DNA from: Thermoflexus hugenholtzii JAD2
Lineage (GTDB): Bacteria > Chloroflexota > Anaerolineae > Thermoflexales > Thermoflexaceae
Reading direction: 5' to 3'
DNA length: 64,000 nt
Assembly (NCBI RefSeq): GCF_900187885.1
Contig: NZ_FYEK01000028.1
Location: forward strand, 62,001-126,000
The notes below the pieces were generated by a model that was not told the DNA's origin, made no database searches, and was given only the letters and a program-made list of their open reading frames with translations. Shown here one piece after another: positions 1-8,677 of the stretch. Position numbers and translations under genes: made by a program. Position 1 is the first letter of the stretch, and each line of letters starts with the position of its first letter.

Positions 1-101
1 ACCGTGCGCTCTCGCGTCGGGCCGGTGGAGACCAAGTTGATCAAGAAGCCCAACAACGGGAAGGCGATGATCAGCCACGACCACCCGAACAGCGCGTCCA
101 T
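1..101 (-). CDS. nuoL: NADH-quinone oxidoreductase subunit L, N-terminal fragment
   Basis: Only the first 33 codons are inside the window; the gene continues past the left edge. The ATG at 101 opens a hydrophobic segment (MDALFGWSWLIIAFPLLGF) typical of the first membrane helix of NuoL, the distal proton-pumping antiporter-like subunit of complex I. It follows nuoK on the same strand after 73 bases, the usual K-L order, which is the main reason for the call. Nothing can be said about the functional residues, which lie outside the window. Confidence 0.8.
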   Translation of the reverse strand, partial: MDALFGWSWLIIAFPLLGFLINLVSTGPTRERT

Positions 102-174
102 CTCCCGTCTCCGCTTCAAAGTGAAAAGGCCGGGTCCGGCCCCAGGATCCTCTCGATCCCGCAGATCTCGTCTC

Positions 175-477
175 TCAGCCTTTCAGGCTGCGCAGCTCGT
201 CCACATTCGTGGTCTGCCGGGTGCGGAAGATCGCTACCATCAAGGCCAGGCCCACCGCCACCTCAGCCGCAGCCACCGTCAACACGAAGAAGACGGCCAT
301 CTGCCCCTCCAGCAGGCCGCGATACCGCGAGGCGGCCACGAAGGCCAAAGCGGCCGCGTTCAGCATCAGCTCCACGCACATAAACACGATCAGGGCGTTC
401 CGCTGGATCAGGAACCCCACCGCCCCGATGCCGAAAAGCAGCGCGCTGAGGGCCAGATAGTGGGTCAGGGTGACCAT
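175..477 (-). CDS. nuoK: NADH-quinone oxidoreductase subunit K
   Basis: 100 residues, the normal length for NuoK, a three-helix membrane subunit of complex I involved in proton translocation. The two conserved membrane glutamates are visible in the segment [12 protein letters not shown] (helix 2) and in [18 protein letters not shown] (helix 3). It starts 3 bases after the nuoJ stop codon, so the two are almost certainly translated together. MrpC/MnhC antiporter subunits are related, but the position between nuoJ and nuoL settles the identity. Confidence 0.95.
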   Translation of the reverse strand: MVTLTHYLALSALLFGIGAVGFLIQRNALIVFMCVELMLNAAALAFVAASRYRGLLEGQMAVFFVLTVAAAEVAVGLALMVAIFRTRQTTNVDELRSLKG

Positions 478-480
478 CCC

Positions 481-990
481 TCAGCCTCCTGATCGCAGAT
501 CCCGGGCCAGCACCACCACCCCGACCATGGCGATGAGCAACAGGATGGAGGTGATCTCGAAAGGAAGCACATGGGTCGTCAACAGCCGCGCTCCGATGGC
601 GGCCGGATCCCCCAGGGGAGCCGGCGGGCTCCCGGCGGGGGCCAGCCCGGCCGGCGCCTGGAGAAAAGCGAACAGCGCCCCCCCGACCAGGACGATCCCC
701 AGACCGACGGCCAGAGGGATCTGGGTGCGCAGACCGATGGCCCCGCCCACCCGCTCCGCCCCGAGCATCATGATCACGAAAAGGAAGAGAACCATCACCG
801 CCCCGGCGTAGACCGCGATCTGCACCATCGCCACGAAGGGGGCGTTCAGGAGCAAATAGAAGATCGCCACGGTGATCAGGTTCAGCACCAGGAACAGGGC
901 GCTGTGCACCGCGTTTCGGGTGAGGACCATCGCCAGAGCGGTGGCCACCGCGACCCCAGCCAGCACATAGAACGAGATCAGCTCCCCCAA
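481..990 (-). CDS. nuoJ: NADH-quinone oxidoreductase subunit J
   Basis: 169 residues with about five hydrophobic segments. The third-helix region of NuoJ, which carries the pi-bulge and links the Q site to the membrane arm, is recognisable as MVQIAVYAGAVMVLFLFVIM. A Pro/Ala/Gly-rich loop (about residues 110-135) is the variable periplasmic-side loop of the family. The gene sits 42 bases after nuoI and directly before nuoK in the complex I operon. Confidence 0.94.
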   Translation of the reverse strand: MGELISFYVLAGVAVATALAMVLTRNAVHSALFLVLNLITVAIFYLLLNAPFVAMVQIAVYAGAVMVLFLFVIMMLGAERVGGAIGLRTQIPLAVGLGIVLVGGALFAFLQAPAGLAPAGSPPAPLGDPAAIGARLLTTHVLPFEITSILLLIAMVGVVVLARDLRSGG

Positions 991-1032
991 CGTCGCCTCC
1001 CGGGATCGAGATCCGTCGAAAGCAGCGCCGCC

Positions 1033-1557
1033 TCACACCGGCTCGTTGACCAGCCCCTCCTCCCAGATGGAGCGCGTGCGCAGGGCCGGGTCCGTGGTCC
1101 GCTGAGGGGTGCCCGGGACCCCGGGGGGCGGCGGCACCAGCAGCTGCGCCTTGGTCACGATGAACGACTCCCGGGTGTAGCCGGCCGGCGGGATCTTATC
1201 CGTCAGCACGATAGCATTGGTCGGGCAGGCGTCCTCACAGTATCCGCAGAAGATGCACCGCAGCAGGTTGATCTCGTAAACGCGGGCGTAGCGCTCCCCC
1301 GGCGAGTAGCGCTCCTCGTCGGTGTTCTCCCCCGCCTCCACGTAGATGGCATCGGCCGGGCAGGCTGCGGCGCAGAGGGCGCAGCCGATGCAGCGCTCCA
1401 GGCCGTTGCTGTAGCGCCGCAGCTCGTGAACCCCCTTGAAGCGCGTGCGCAGGGGCCGCCGCACCTCTGGGTAAGGATAGGTCACCGGGCCCCGCAGGTT
1501 GGTCTGCAGGAACTCCTGCAACGTGGTCAGCAAACCTCGCAACAGCTCCGCCACCAT
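1033..1557 (-). CDS. nuoI: NADH-quinone oxidoreductase subunit I
   Basis: 174 residues. It carries the two 4Fe-4S clusters (N6a and N6b) of the complex I peripheral arm: CIGCALCAAACP near residue 56 and CIFCGYCEDACP near residue 100. Both motifs have all four cysteines. The C-terminal tail of about 50 residues is Pro-rich and variable, as in other NuoI. It transfers electrons from NuoG towards NuoB/NuoD. It lies between nuoH and nuoJ with short gaps, as expected. Confidence 0.96.
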   Translation of the reverse strand: MVAELLRGLLTTLQEFLQTNLRGPVTYPYPEVRRPLRTRFKGVHELRRYSNGLERCIGCALCAAACPADAIYVEAGENTDEERYSPGERYARVYEINLLRCIFCGYCEDACPTNAIVLTDKIPPAGYTRESFIVTKAQLLVPPPPGVPGTPQRTTDPALRTRSIWEEGLVNEPV

Positions 1558-1585
1558 CGGTTCACCTCGCTTCCCGCCTTCCGGC

Positions 1586-2584
1586 TCATCCGATCAGCGC
1601 GATCACCACCGCCGTCCCCATCACGTTGGCCAGCGCCAGGGGCAGAAGCACCTTCCAGCCCAGCCCCATCAGCTGATCGTAGCGGATCCGCGGCAACGTG
1701 GCCCGGATCCAGATCAGGAGGAAGAGCAGCAGGATCACCTTAAGGGTAAAGTAAACCACCCCCAGGGCCGGGTAGAGATCCACCCAGGGCCCCAGGTAGC
1801 CTCCCAGGAAGAAGGTGGCCATCAGGGCGCTGAAGCCGATCATCTTGACGTATTCGGCCATGAAGAAGAGGGCGAACTTCATGCTGCTGTATTCCGTCAG
1901 ATAGCCAGCTGTCAGCTCCTGCTCCGCCTCCACCAGGTCAAAGGGAGCCCGCTTGATCTCCGCCAGGCCGGTGAGGAAGAAGATGACCGCCGCCAGGGGT
2001 TGATAGAAGATCAACCATCCCCCGCGCTGGAACTCCACGATCCCGCTGACCTGCAACGTGCCCGCGGTCAGCACCACGCTGACGATGGCCAACCCCATCG
2101 CCAGCTCGTAGCTGATCATCTGGGCCGCCGCCCGGATGCCCCCCAGCAGCGCGTATTTGTTGTTCGAGGCCCAGCCCGCCAGGGTGACCCCGTAAACGCT
2201 GATGGAGGTGATGGCCACGATGTAAAGCACCCCCACGTTCACATCCGTCAGCTGCAGCCGGGTCCGATAGCCCAACAGGGTGAGCTCCGGCCCGAAGGGG
2301 ATCACGGCGAAGATCATGATGGCCGGCGCCAGGGTGATCAGGGGGGCCAGGACAAACAGGACCCGATCCGCATAAGCCGGGACGAAATCCTCCTTGAAGA
2401 ACAGCTTGACGGCGTCCGCCAGGGGCTGGAGCAGCCCGTAAGGCCCGGCCCGGTTCGGCCCGATGCGGGCCTGGAAATCCGCCACCAGTTTGCGCTCGGC
2501 CAAGGTGAGATAAGCGAAGCCGGTGAGCAAGAGCATCACCAGCACCGCGCTCTTGATGGCCGCCTCAAGCAGAAACGGCCCCAT
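1586..2584 (-). CDS. nuoH: NADH-quinone oxidoreductase subunit H
   Basis: 332 residues from the ATG at 2584 (MGPFLLEAAIKSAV), chosen because the family begins with this membrane helix; an upstream in-frame ATG at 2641 would only add an Arg/Trp-rich stretch lying inside nuoG. About eight membrane helices. Diagnostic motifs: ERKLVADFQARIGPNRAGP near residue 30, which lines the quinone chamber, and EAEQELTAGYLTEYS near residue 215. The start overlaps the end of nuoG by 20 bases, which suggests translational coupling. Confidence 0.95.
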   Translation of the reverse strand: MGPFLLEAAIKSAVLVMLLLTGFAYLTLAERKLVADFQARIGPNRAGPYGLLQPLADAVKLFFKEDFVPAYADRVLFVLAPLITLAPAIMIFAVIPFGPELTLLGYRTRLQLTDVNVGVLYIVAITSISVYGVTLAGWASNNKYALLGGIRAAAQMISYELAMGLAIVSVVLTAGTLQVSGIVEFQRGGWLIFYQPLAAVIFFLTGLAEIKRAPFDLVEAEQELTAGYLTEYSSMKFALFFMAEYVKMIGFSALMATFFLGGYLGPWVDLYPALGVVYFTLKVILLLFLLIWIRATLPRIRYDQLMGLGWKVLLPLALANVMGTAVVIALIG

Positions 2585-5153
2585 CCCCCACCTCCACGCG
2601 CAACGCCACCGGGAGCCCCTCCAGGATGCCCGTCCGCCCAATTCGGGAGGCCGGGGCCAGGATCACCCCAGCCGGAACCGCGGCATCCAGCTCCACCCGG
2701 AGGGGGATGCCGCCTCCGTTCACCGGCAGGAGGACCGATTGCCCGTCCCGCAGGCCCAACCGCGCGGCCGTCTCCGGATGCGCCCGCGCCGCCGGCGGGA
2801 CCATCCGGTTCCGCAGGTGCGGCGTGCGCCCGATCAGCGTCCCCTCGTCGTAAAGCCGGCGGACCGGCACCACGAGCACGGCCTCCTCGGAGGGGATAGT
2901 GGGAGCCTTCCAGGCCAGCGGCCAGCGGGCCTGGGGAAGCTCCGCCTCCGTCGGCCAGACCCGGCCTAAGCCCCCGGTGTTCGGCCGCGCCGTCCCACCA
3001 AAGTAAAGATCCCGCGACGTGCCCACCGGCGGCCATTGGGGCCGGGTCCAGGCCAGGGCCTCGTAATCCATCCCGGCATAGCGGGGGAGAGCGCGGGCGA
3101 TCTCATCCATTACGGCCTCCGGGGTGAGGTAGAGCCAGCCCGCACCCAGCCGGCGGGCCAGGGCGGTGAAGATCTCCCAGTCCGCCCGGGCCTCCCCCTG
3201 CGCCGGGATGGCCTTGTAGAACCGCTGCACCCGCCGCTCCGCGCTGGTGAACGTGCCATCCCGCTCGGCCCACGATTGGGCCGGGAGCACCACATCGGCA
3301 AGGCGGGCCGTCTCGGTGAGGAAGAGATCCTGCACCACCAGGAACCCCGCCCGGGGCATCGGCCGGCCATCCCCCAGGGGATCCGCGCCGACCACGTATA
3401 GGAAGGGGACCTCCTCCGGAAGGGGCTGCACGCCGATGAAGTCCAGGGCCCCCTGAGTGTTGCCGTGAGGCCAGAGGGGCAACAGCCCGTTCTGGGCCCG
3501 GCCCACATGACCGGTCAACGCCAGCAGATCCGCCGCCAGCCCGACGAGGGCCTCCTCGTCGAAAACCCCCTCTCGCCCGAAGAGGAACACCACGTCCCGC
3601 GCCTCCGCCACCGCCCGGGCGAAGGCCTGCAGGGCCTCCCGCGGGACGCCGCTCCGCCGACCGATCTCGTCCAGGGAATACCCCATCACCGCCTTCCGCA
3701 GGGCCTCCACCCCGTCCAGGCGGGGCCGCGCCTCGGGGGCGATGCGGTCCTCCTCGAAGAGCACCCGAAGCGCCCCGATGAGCACCAGCGCCTCGGTCCC
3801 ATATCGATAGCGGAGGATGGGATCCGCATAGCGCTCGGCCTTCTGCGGGCGGCCGCCGGCCACGATCAGCCGGGCCCCGCGGCGCACCGCCCCTCGGACC
3901 CGCAGGAACCAGACCGGGGCCTCCTCCTCCAGGTCGCCCGCCATCACCACGATCAGGCTCCCGGGGCCCATCCGTCCGAAGTCCGTGCCCACCCCCACGC
4001 CGTAGCGGGCCACCCACTCGGCACCGGTGATCGGCGGGTCCATCGTGATCCAGGAGGAACCCAGCACCTCCGCAAACAGCCGGCGGAACAGGTAGAGATC
4101 TTCGTTCGGCAAGCGATCCCCGACGATCCCGGCCGCCCGGGACCCCGCCTGCCGCATGGCCTCCGCCACGCGCGTCAGGGCTTCCTCCCAGGAGACGGGG
4201 ACCAGCTCCCCGTTCCGCCGCGCCAGGGGCTGGCGGAGGCGGTCCTCCGCGGTGGCGAAGTGATGGACGAAGCGGCCCTTGTCGCAGATCCAGATCTCGT
4301 TGACCTCCTCGTGCTGGCGCGGCATCACCCGCAGGATGTCCCATCCGCCCTTGCGGGCCGAGATCCGAACGTCCAGGGTGATGTTGCAACCCACCGGGCA
4401 GTGCGGACAGACGCTGGGGATCGGCGTCATCTCCCAGGGCCGGGCGCGGAACCGGAAGTCCGTGGTGGTCAGCGCCCCCACCGGACAGATGTCCGTGGTG
4501 TTGCCGGAGAAGTAACTGGCGAAGGGAGGGTCCGAGAACGTGATGATCTCCATTCCCCGCCCGCGGTCCGAGAACCCCAGCACCGGGTCGTCGGCGATCT
4601 CCTCCTGGAAGCGGATGCAGCGGCCGCACAGGATGCACCGCTCCCGATCCAGGATGATCAGATCGCCCAGGGGCACCCGCTTCTCCTGGTGCATCTTATC
4701 CCAGTAATCGAAGCGGGACTCAGCGGGGCCGTAACGCATCGTGAGGTTCTGGAGGGGACATTCCCCGCCCTTGTCGCAGATCGGACAATCCAGCGGATGG
4801 CTGGTGAGCAGGAACTCCAGGACCGCCCGCTGGGCCTCCCGGACCTGGAGGGTGTTCGTCCGCACCACCATGCCCTCGACGACCCGGGTGGTGCAGGCGG
4901 TCTGAAGGCGGGGCATCCAGCGCACCACCGGCCGTCCCTCTTCATCCCGGAGGGGCTGCCGGGTGTTCGGGTCCACCTGGATCGTCCCCACTTCCACCAG
5001 GCACATCCGGCACATCCCGGCCGGCTCGAGCTTGGGATGGTAACAGAACACCGGAATATCGATCCCGGCCTGCTTGGCCGCGTCCACCACCAGGGTGCCG
5101 GCCGGCACCTCGATGGGTCGATCATCGATCAGGATCCGCACCGTTCCGGCCAT
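2565..5153 (-). CDS. nuoG: NADH-quinone oxidoreductase subunit G (2Fe-2S, 4Fe-4S and molybdopterin-type domains)
   Basis: 862 residues, full length. Residues 1-100 form a 2Fe-2S ferredoxin domain (C37, C48, C51 and a later cysteine in LQTACTTRV). The His/Cys cluster HPLDCPICDKGGEC follows, then a 4Fe-4S motif CILCGRCIRF and a CPVGAL segment. From about residue 235 comes a molybdopterin-oxidoreductase-like domain starting with CPHCPVGC, which holds the N7-type cluster position in some lineages. The remainder is the long catalytically inactive MoCo-like domain. Upstream, 56 bases separate it from the AbiEii toxin gene, an insertion between nuoF and nuoG. Confidence 0.95.
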   Translation of the reverse strand: MAGTVRILIDDRPIEVPAGTLVVDAAKQAGIDIPVFCYHPKLEPAGMCRMCLVEVGTIQVDPNTRQPLRDEEGRPVVRWMPRLQTACTTRVVEGMVVRTNTLQVREAQRAVLEFLLTSHPLDCPICDKGGECPLQNLTMRYGPAESRFDYWDKMHQEKRVPLGDLIILDRERCILCGRCIRFQEEIADDPVLGFSDRGRGMEIITFSDPPFASYFSGNTTDICPVGALTTTDFRFRARPWEMTPIPSVCPHCPVGCNITLDVRISARKGGWDILRVMPRQHEEVNEIWICDKGRFVHHFATAEDRLRQPLARRNGELVPVSWEEALTRVAEAMRQAGSRAAGIVGDRLPNEDLYLFRRLFAEVLGSSWITMDPPITGAEWVARYGVGVGTDFGRMGPGSLIVVMAGDLEEEAPVWFLRVRGAVRRGARLIVAGGRPQKAERYADPILRYRYGTEALVLIGALRVLFEEDRIAPEARPRLDGVEALRKAVMGYSLDEIGRRSGVPREALQAFARAVAEARDVVFLFGREGVFDEEALVGLAADLLALTGHVGRAQNGLLPLWPHGNTQGALDFIGVQPLPEEVPFLYVVGADPLGDGRPMPRAGFLVVQDLFLTETARLADVVLPAQSWAERDGTFTSAERRVQRFYKAIPAQGEARADWEIFTALARRLGAGWLYLTPEAVMDEIARALPRYAGMDYEALAWTRPQWPPVGTSRDLYFGGTARPNTGGLGRVWPTEAELPQARWPLAWKAPTIPSEEAVLVVPVRRLYDEGTLIGRTPHLRNRMVPPAARAHPETAARLGLRDGQSVLLPVNGGGIPLRVELDAAVPAGVILAPASRIGRTGILEGLPVALRVEVGDGAVSA

Positions 5154-5209
5154 CCTTCATCCCTCATCAGCGAGTTCGACGCGAAAGGGCATCGCGCCGG
5201 GATGTCTGA

Positions 5210-5905
5210 TCATCCCCCGCGTCCTCCAGGACCATCCGGCCTGGAGCGGCGCGCCAGCGCCTCCGCCAGATCGGCGTAGAACCGTCGGAAGTCCTCCGGA
5301 TCCAGAGGCTTGTGGAGAGGCGGGAGGGCCCGCATCCGTTTCAGTTGCTGATAAATGAAGCCCGCCAGATAGAACTCCCTCAGTCCCGGATCCTTCTGAC
5401 GAGCCAGGATCAGCAAGTGATCGAAATCCAAATCCGTCTCCCTCAAAATGAAGTAGAGATCGATGAAATCCCGCATCTCGCCACGGCTCATCAGGGCCGT
5501 CACCTTGTTGGCCGCGATGTTTTCCAGGGAATCCACCCGTATTCCCTCCCGCTCCATGGGGGAGCCAAACCAGGGTCCGGGATCATACACCAGATCCACC
5601 TTGAGGGGTGGCTGATCCCTGGACTCGAAGAGGAAGGCGCGACAGAAAAAGGGCGAGCGGCGCTCGAGATCCACCGTCAGCCCTTCCCGGCGGGCGATGT
5701 CGCTCACCCCACGCTCCACATCCTGCATATCCTCCGGGTTCGGCGTGAAAAGATCCAGATCCTCGCTGATCCGATGGAACAGGTAGAAGGCAGCCAGCGC
5801 GGTCCCACCGGTCAGCACGAACCCCCGGGAGAGGGGCATGGCGAAGAACGCTTTAAGCACCTTCTCCTGAAGGGGCGTCAGAAGCCACTTCGTATCCCCA
5901 GACAC
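5210..5905 (-). CDS. AbiEii/AbiGii-family nucleotidyltransferase toxin
   Basis: 232 residues from a GTG at 5905, preferred because family members start close to LTPLQEKVL. The nucleotidyltransferase signature GGTALAAFYLFHRISEDLDL (GG-[ST] followed by D-x-D) lies near residue 33. AbiEii proteins are the toxin half of type IV-like toxin-antitoxin or abortive infection pairs and transfer nucleotides to a cellular target, for example tRNA. The preceding small gene overlaps it by 53 bases and is probably the antitoxin. The pair is wedged between nuoF and nuoG on the same strand, so it is probably carried on the complex I transcript. Confidence 0.85.
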   Translation of the reverse strand: MSGDTKWLLTPLQEKVLKAFFAMPLSRGFVLTGGTALAAFYLFHRISEDLDLFTPNPEDMQDVERGVSDIARREGLTVDLERRSPFFCRAFLFESRDQPPLKVDLVYDPGPWFGSPMEREGIRVDSLENIAANKVTALMSRGEMRDFIDLYFILRETDLDFDHLLILARQKDPGLREFYLAGFIYQQLKRMRALPPLHKPLDPEDFRRFYADLAEALARRSRPDGPGGRGG

Positions 5906-6140
5906 GGAGCCCCCATTCCCAGATCTCGCGAAGGTCCGGCGGCCAGATGTAACGGCGGACCACCGGCCAGTTCGCGGCGATCTCCGCGGGCGTGACATAC
6001 CGCCAGATCTCCTCGAAGGGAGCCTCGGAGACGATCCGGCCGATCAGGCGAGCCCGCTCCTCCGGATCCCCCTCGCGAAGGATTTGCCGGATCTCTTCTT
6101 CCGTTAAGTCCCCGCTCCATGCGAAAGGCGCCCGAGGCAT
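5853..6140 (-). CDS. Small protein upstream of AbiEii toxin, likely antitoxin
   Basis: 95 residues, acidic and helical, rich in Trp (EEIWRYVTPAEIAANWPVV, then a PPDLREIWEWGLRVWG segment). I recognise no catalytic motif. The gene order (small gene, overlapping AbiEii toxin) is that of many Chloroflexota and archaeal toxin-antitoxin pairs whose first gene encodes a DUF6922-like antitoxin; the resemblance is in size and order, and the family name is a guess. The ATG at 6140 follows a gap of 96 bases after nuoF. Reading frame and position support a real gene; the antitoxin role is inference. Confidence 0.65.
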   Translation of the reverse strand: MPRAPFAWSGDLTEEEIRQILREGDPEERARLIGRIVSEAPFEEIWRYVTPAEIAANWPVVRRYIWPPDLREIWEWGLRVWGYEVASDAPSGEGA

Positions 6141-6236
6141 CGTCCCCTCCAGCCGCCACGCTGGATTGAAGCGATCGCCATCGCTCTTATTCTTTCCCCG
6201 CTGTATTCGTGCTCCCCATTCGCGGACACCCCCCGC

Positions 6237-7523
6237 TCATGCAGGCGCTCCCACCGGCGCTTCGATCGTGCGCCGAAGGTAGGCCTCGTATTCCTTCCGG
6301 AAGTGTTTCAGGCTGGAGAGGACCGGGCTGGTGGCGAAGTCCCCCAGCGGGCACAGGGTCTTGCCCGCCATCTGGCGGGCGATGCTCTCCAGGAGCTCAG
6401 CGTCCCCCGGCCGCCCGCGCCCGGCGACGATCCGCTCGTAGACCCGCCGCAGCCAGTAGGTCCCCTCCCGGCACGGCGTGCACTTGCCGCAGGACTCATG
6501 CTGGAAGAAGCGGATCATCTTGTAGGCCGCCCAGACGATGTCCACCGTGTCGTCCAGGACGATGATGGAAGCCGAGCCCAGCATGGAGCCCGCGGCCTGG
6601 ACGGATTCGTAATCCAAGGGTGTGTCCAGGGCGGAGGCCGGCAACATGGGGGCGGAGGCCCCCGCCGGGAGGATGGCCTTCACCGTCCGCCCATCTTCCA
6701 GCAGGCCCTGACCGTATTCTTCCCCAAAGATGAGATCTCGGAAGGTGATCTTGCCCAGCTCCGCCTCATAGTTGCCCGGCCGGCGCACCCGGCCGCTCAG
6801 GCAGAAGATCTTAGGGCCCGGGCTCTTCTCCGTCCCCATGGTCCGATACCAGGCCGCCCCGTGGAGGACGATGGGCGGGACGTTGGCCAGGGTCTCCACG
6901 TTGTTGACCACCGTGGGCTTGCCGTAGAGGCCGTAAGTGGCCGGGAATGGCGGACGCACCCGGGGATGGCCGATCTTCCCCTCGAGGGATTCCAGGAGCG
7001 CTGTCTCCTCCCCACAGATATAGGCCCCAGCCCCCAGGTGGACGAACATCTCCACCGAGTAGCCGGTGCCCAGGACGTTGCGACCGATGAAGCCGGCGGC
7101 GTAGGCCTCGGCGATGGCCGCCTCCAGCCGACGGGCCACCGAACGGTATTCCCCCCGCACGTAAACGTAGACCCGCTCCGCCTGGATGGCGTAAGCCGCC
7201 AGGAGGGCCCCTTCGATCAGCTGATGGGGGTTCCCCTCCATGATCTCCCGGTCCTTGAAGGTCCCCGGCTCGGACTCATCGGCGTTGACCACCACGTATT
7301 TGGGGAAGACGTCCTTGGGCACGAAGGACCACTTCATCCCGGTTGGGAAGCCCGCCCCACCTCGTCCGCGCAGGCCTGAGGCCTTCACCTCCTCGATGAC
7401 CTGCTCCGGGCTCATGGCCGTAAGGGCCTTCCGCCAGGCCTCATAGCCCCCGTGGCGGACATACACCTCCAGCCGGTGGAGGTCCGGGATCTCCCGATGT
7501 CGCAGCAGGACATAGCGCCCCAT
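6237..7523 (-). CDS. nuoF: NADH-quinone oxidoreductase subunit F (NADH-binding flavoprotein)
   Basis: 428 residues. It binds NADH and FMN and starts electron flow in complex I. Visible motifs: the Gly-rich nucleotide loop GLRGRGGAGFPTGMKW near residue 50, the FMN-site stretch NADESEPGTFKDRE near residue 80, GAGAYICGEETALLES near residue 165, and the 4Fe-4S (N3) ligands ESCGKCTPCREG near residue 343 with a distal CPLGD. The ATG at 7523 shares its A with the nuoE stop (TGATG), giving tight coupling; a GTG one codon upstream is the alternative start. Confidence 0.96.
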   Translation of the reverse strand: MGRYVLLRHREIPDLHRLEVYVRHGGYEAWRKALTAMSPEQVIEEVKASGLRGRGGAGFPTGMKWSFVPKDVFPKYVVVNADESEPGTFKDREIMEGNPHQLIEGALLAAYAIQAERVYVYVRGEYRSVARRLEAAIAEAYAAGFIGRNVLGTGYSVEMFVHLGAGAYICGEETALLESLEGKIGHPRVRPPFPATYGLYGKPTVVNNVETLANVPPIVLHGAAWYRTMGTEKSPGPKIFCLSGRVRRPGNYEAELGKITFRDLIFGEEYGQGLLEDGRTVKAILPAGASAPMLPASALDTPLDYESVQAAGSMLGSASIIVLDDTVDIVWAAYKMIRFFQHESCGKCTPCREGTYWLRRVYERIVAGRGRPGDAELLESIARQMAGKTLCPLGDFATSPVLSSLKHFRKEYEAYLRRTIEAPVGAPA

Positions 7524-8062
7524 CACATCCCATCCCGAGAGAGATCTTCAACAATCCGATCGAAGACCTCCGGCGTCACGTTCTCCACGAACTCCAGGTC
7601 CACCTGCATCGCCGGCGCGCGATGGCACGCCCCGATGCACATCACCGTCTCCAGGGTGAACCGGCCGTCCGGCGTGGTCTCGCCCGGGCGCACCCCCAGA
7701 CGGCGGGTCGCGTGGGCCACCAGATCCTCCGCGCCCCGCAACGCACATGGGAGATCGTCGCAGATCTGAATCAAATGGCGTCCGATGGGGTGGTCATAAA
7801 AAAGCGTGTAGAAGCCCACCACCTCCCGGACCTCCGTGGGGCTGACCCCGGTGATCTCCGCCACCTCCCGGATGCCCTCCTCCGTGCAGTAGCCGTATTC
7901 CCGTTGCACCAGATAGAGCAGCGGCAGCACTGCCGAGCGCCTCACCGGGTATTTCGCCAAGATCGTTTCGACCTCCTGCGCGTATTTCTCCCGGAGCATC
8001 CGTTCCACCTCGATCCAGAATGGGAAAACTGGCTCGCGGGGACGCAGTGGCGCGCCCCCCAT
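7523..8062 (-). CDS. nuoE: NADH-quinone oxidoreductase subunit E (2Fe-2S thioredoxin-like)
   Basis: 179 residues. The N1a 2Fe-2S ligands are present as C-x4-C (CDDLPC) and C-x3-C (CIGAC) in the C-terminal thioredoxin-like half. The helical N-terminal half contains the family stretch LPLLYLVQREYGY. The ATG at 8062 is preceded by AAAGGGAC, a usable ribosome-binding site; a second Met at 7999 would still leave the core intact. It overlaps nuoF by one base and begins 6 bases after the V4R gene. Confidence 0.94.
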   Translation of the reverse strand: MGGAPLRPREPVFPFWIEVERMLREKYAQEVETILAKYPVRRSAVLPLLYLVQREYGYCTEEGIREVAEITGVSPTEVREVVGFYTLFYDHPIGRHLIQICDDLPCALRGAEDLVAHATRRLGVRPGETTPDGRFTLETVMCIGACHRAPAMQVDLEFVENVTPEVFDRIVEDLSRDGM

Positions 8063-8068
8063 GTCCCT

Positions 8069-8677
8069 TTACCATTCGACTCGATACCGACAAGCCGGCT
8101 CCCCGCGGCCACGGCAGGACTCTTCGATCACCCGGATCGCCCCCACCGGCCGCTCCAGGACCCAGGCGGTGAGGGCCTCCAGCACGCCGGCGGGAAGATC
8201 GCAGCAAGGCTCCGCACAGCTCACCCCCACGCAGTAAGGACAGGAGGGGTTTTCCCAGTAAACCCAGTCTCCTTCCCGCCATACCTGAGGGGAGGAGCCG
8301 GTCTCCGTGCGGACCACCGCGGCGGCCCGCTGCCAGGCGTTGTAAACCCGCTCCCGGGGGGCCTGCAGGATCCCGGAGACCAGCCGGACCAGGTTCGCCA
8401 CCCAGCCGTAGGCCTGGAGATCCCGCTGGAGAACCTCATGGCCGATCCGGCGCAGCATCCACCTCCCATCCGGGCCGAAGCGCTCCCGGATCGCCTGGCA
8501 GAAGGCGGAGATCTCCTCGAAGGTGATCCCGGGCTCCGGGCTGAGGGGCGGCAACGCCTCCTCATACCGCGTCAGCCCAGCCTGGCGCAGCGCATCCCGA
8601 TAGGCCTCCGGCCCGATCAGGGATCGGGCGGCGTCCAGGATCTGGCGGGCATAGCGATTGGTGAGCTGCCCACTCAT
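8069..8677 (-). CDS. V4R-domain protein with a cysteine-rich segment, inside the nuo operon
   Basis: 202 residues. The C-terminal 60 residues match the pattern of V4R (4-vinyl reductase) domains: EALTAWVLERPVGAIRVIEE, then ESCRGRGEPACRYRVEW, which has the C-x-G-x-x-x-C end motif. In front of it is a dense cysteine cluster, CPYCVGVSCAEPCCDLP, of five cysteines within 17 residues, suggestive of a metal or iron-sulfur site. V4R domains bind small hydrophobic ligands or pigments precursors in regulators and in bacteriochlorophyll synthesis. The start overlaps the upstream hydrolase stop (ATGA), so both are translated as a unit. A role in complex I assembly or regulation is speculation from position. 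Confidence 0.7.
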   Translation of the reverse strand: MSGQLTNRYARQILDAARSLIGPEAYRDALRQAGLTRYEEALPPLSPEPGITFEEISAFCQAIRERFGPDGRWMLRRIGHEVLQRDLQAYGWVANLVRLVSGILQAPRERVYNAWQRAAAVVRTETGSSPQVWREGDWVYWENPSCPYCVGVSCAEPCCDLPAGVLEALTAWVLERPVGAIRVIEESCRGRGEPACRYRVEW

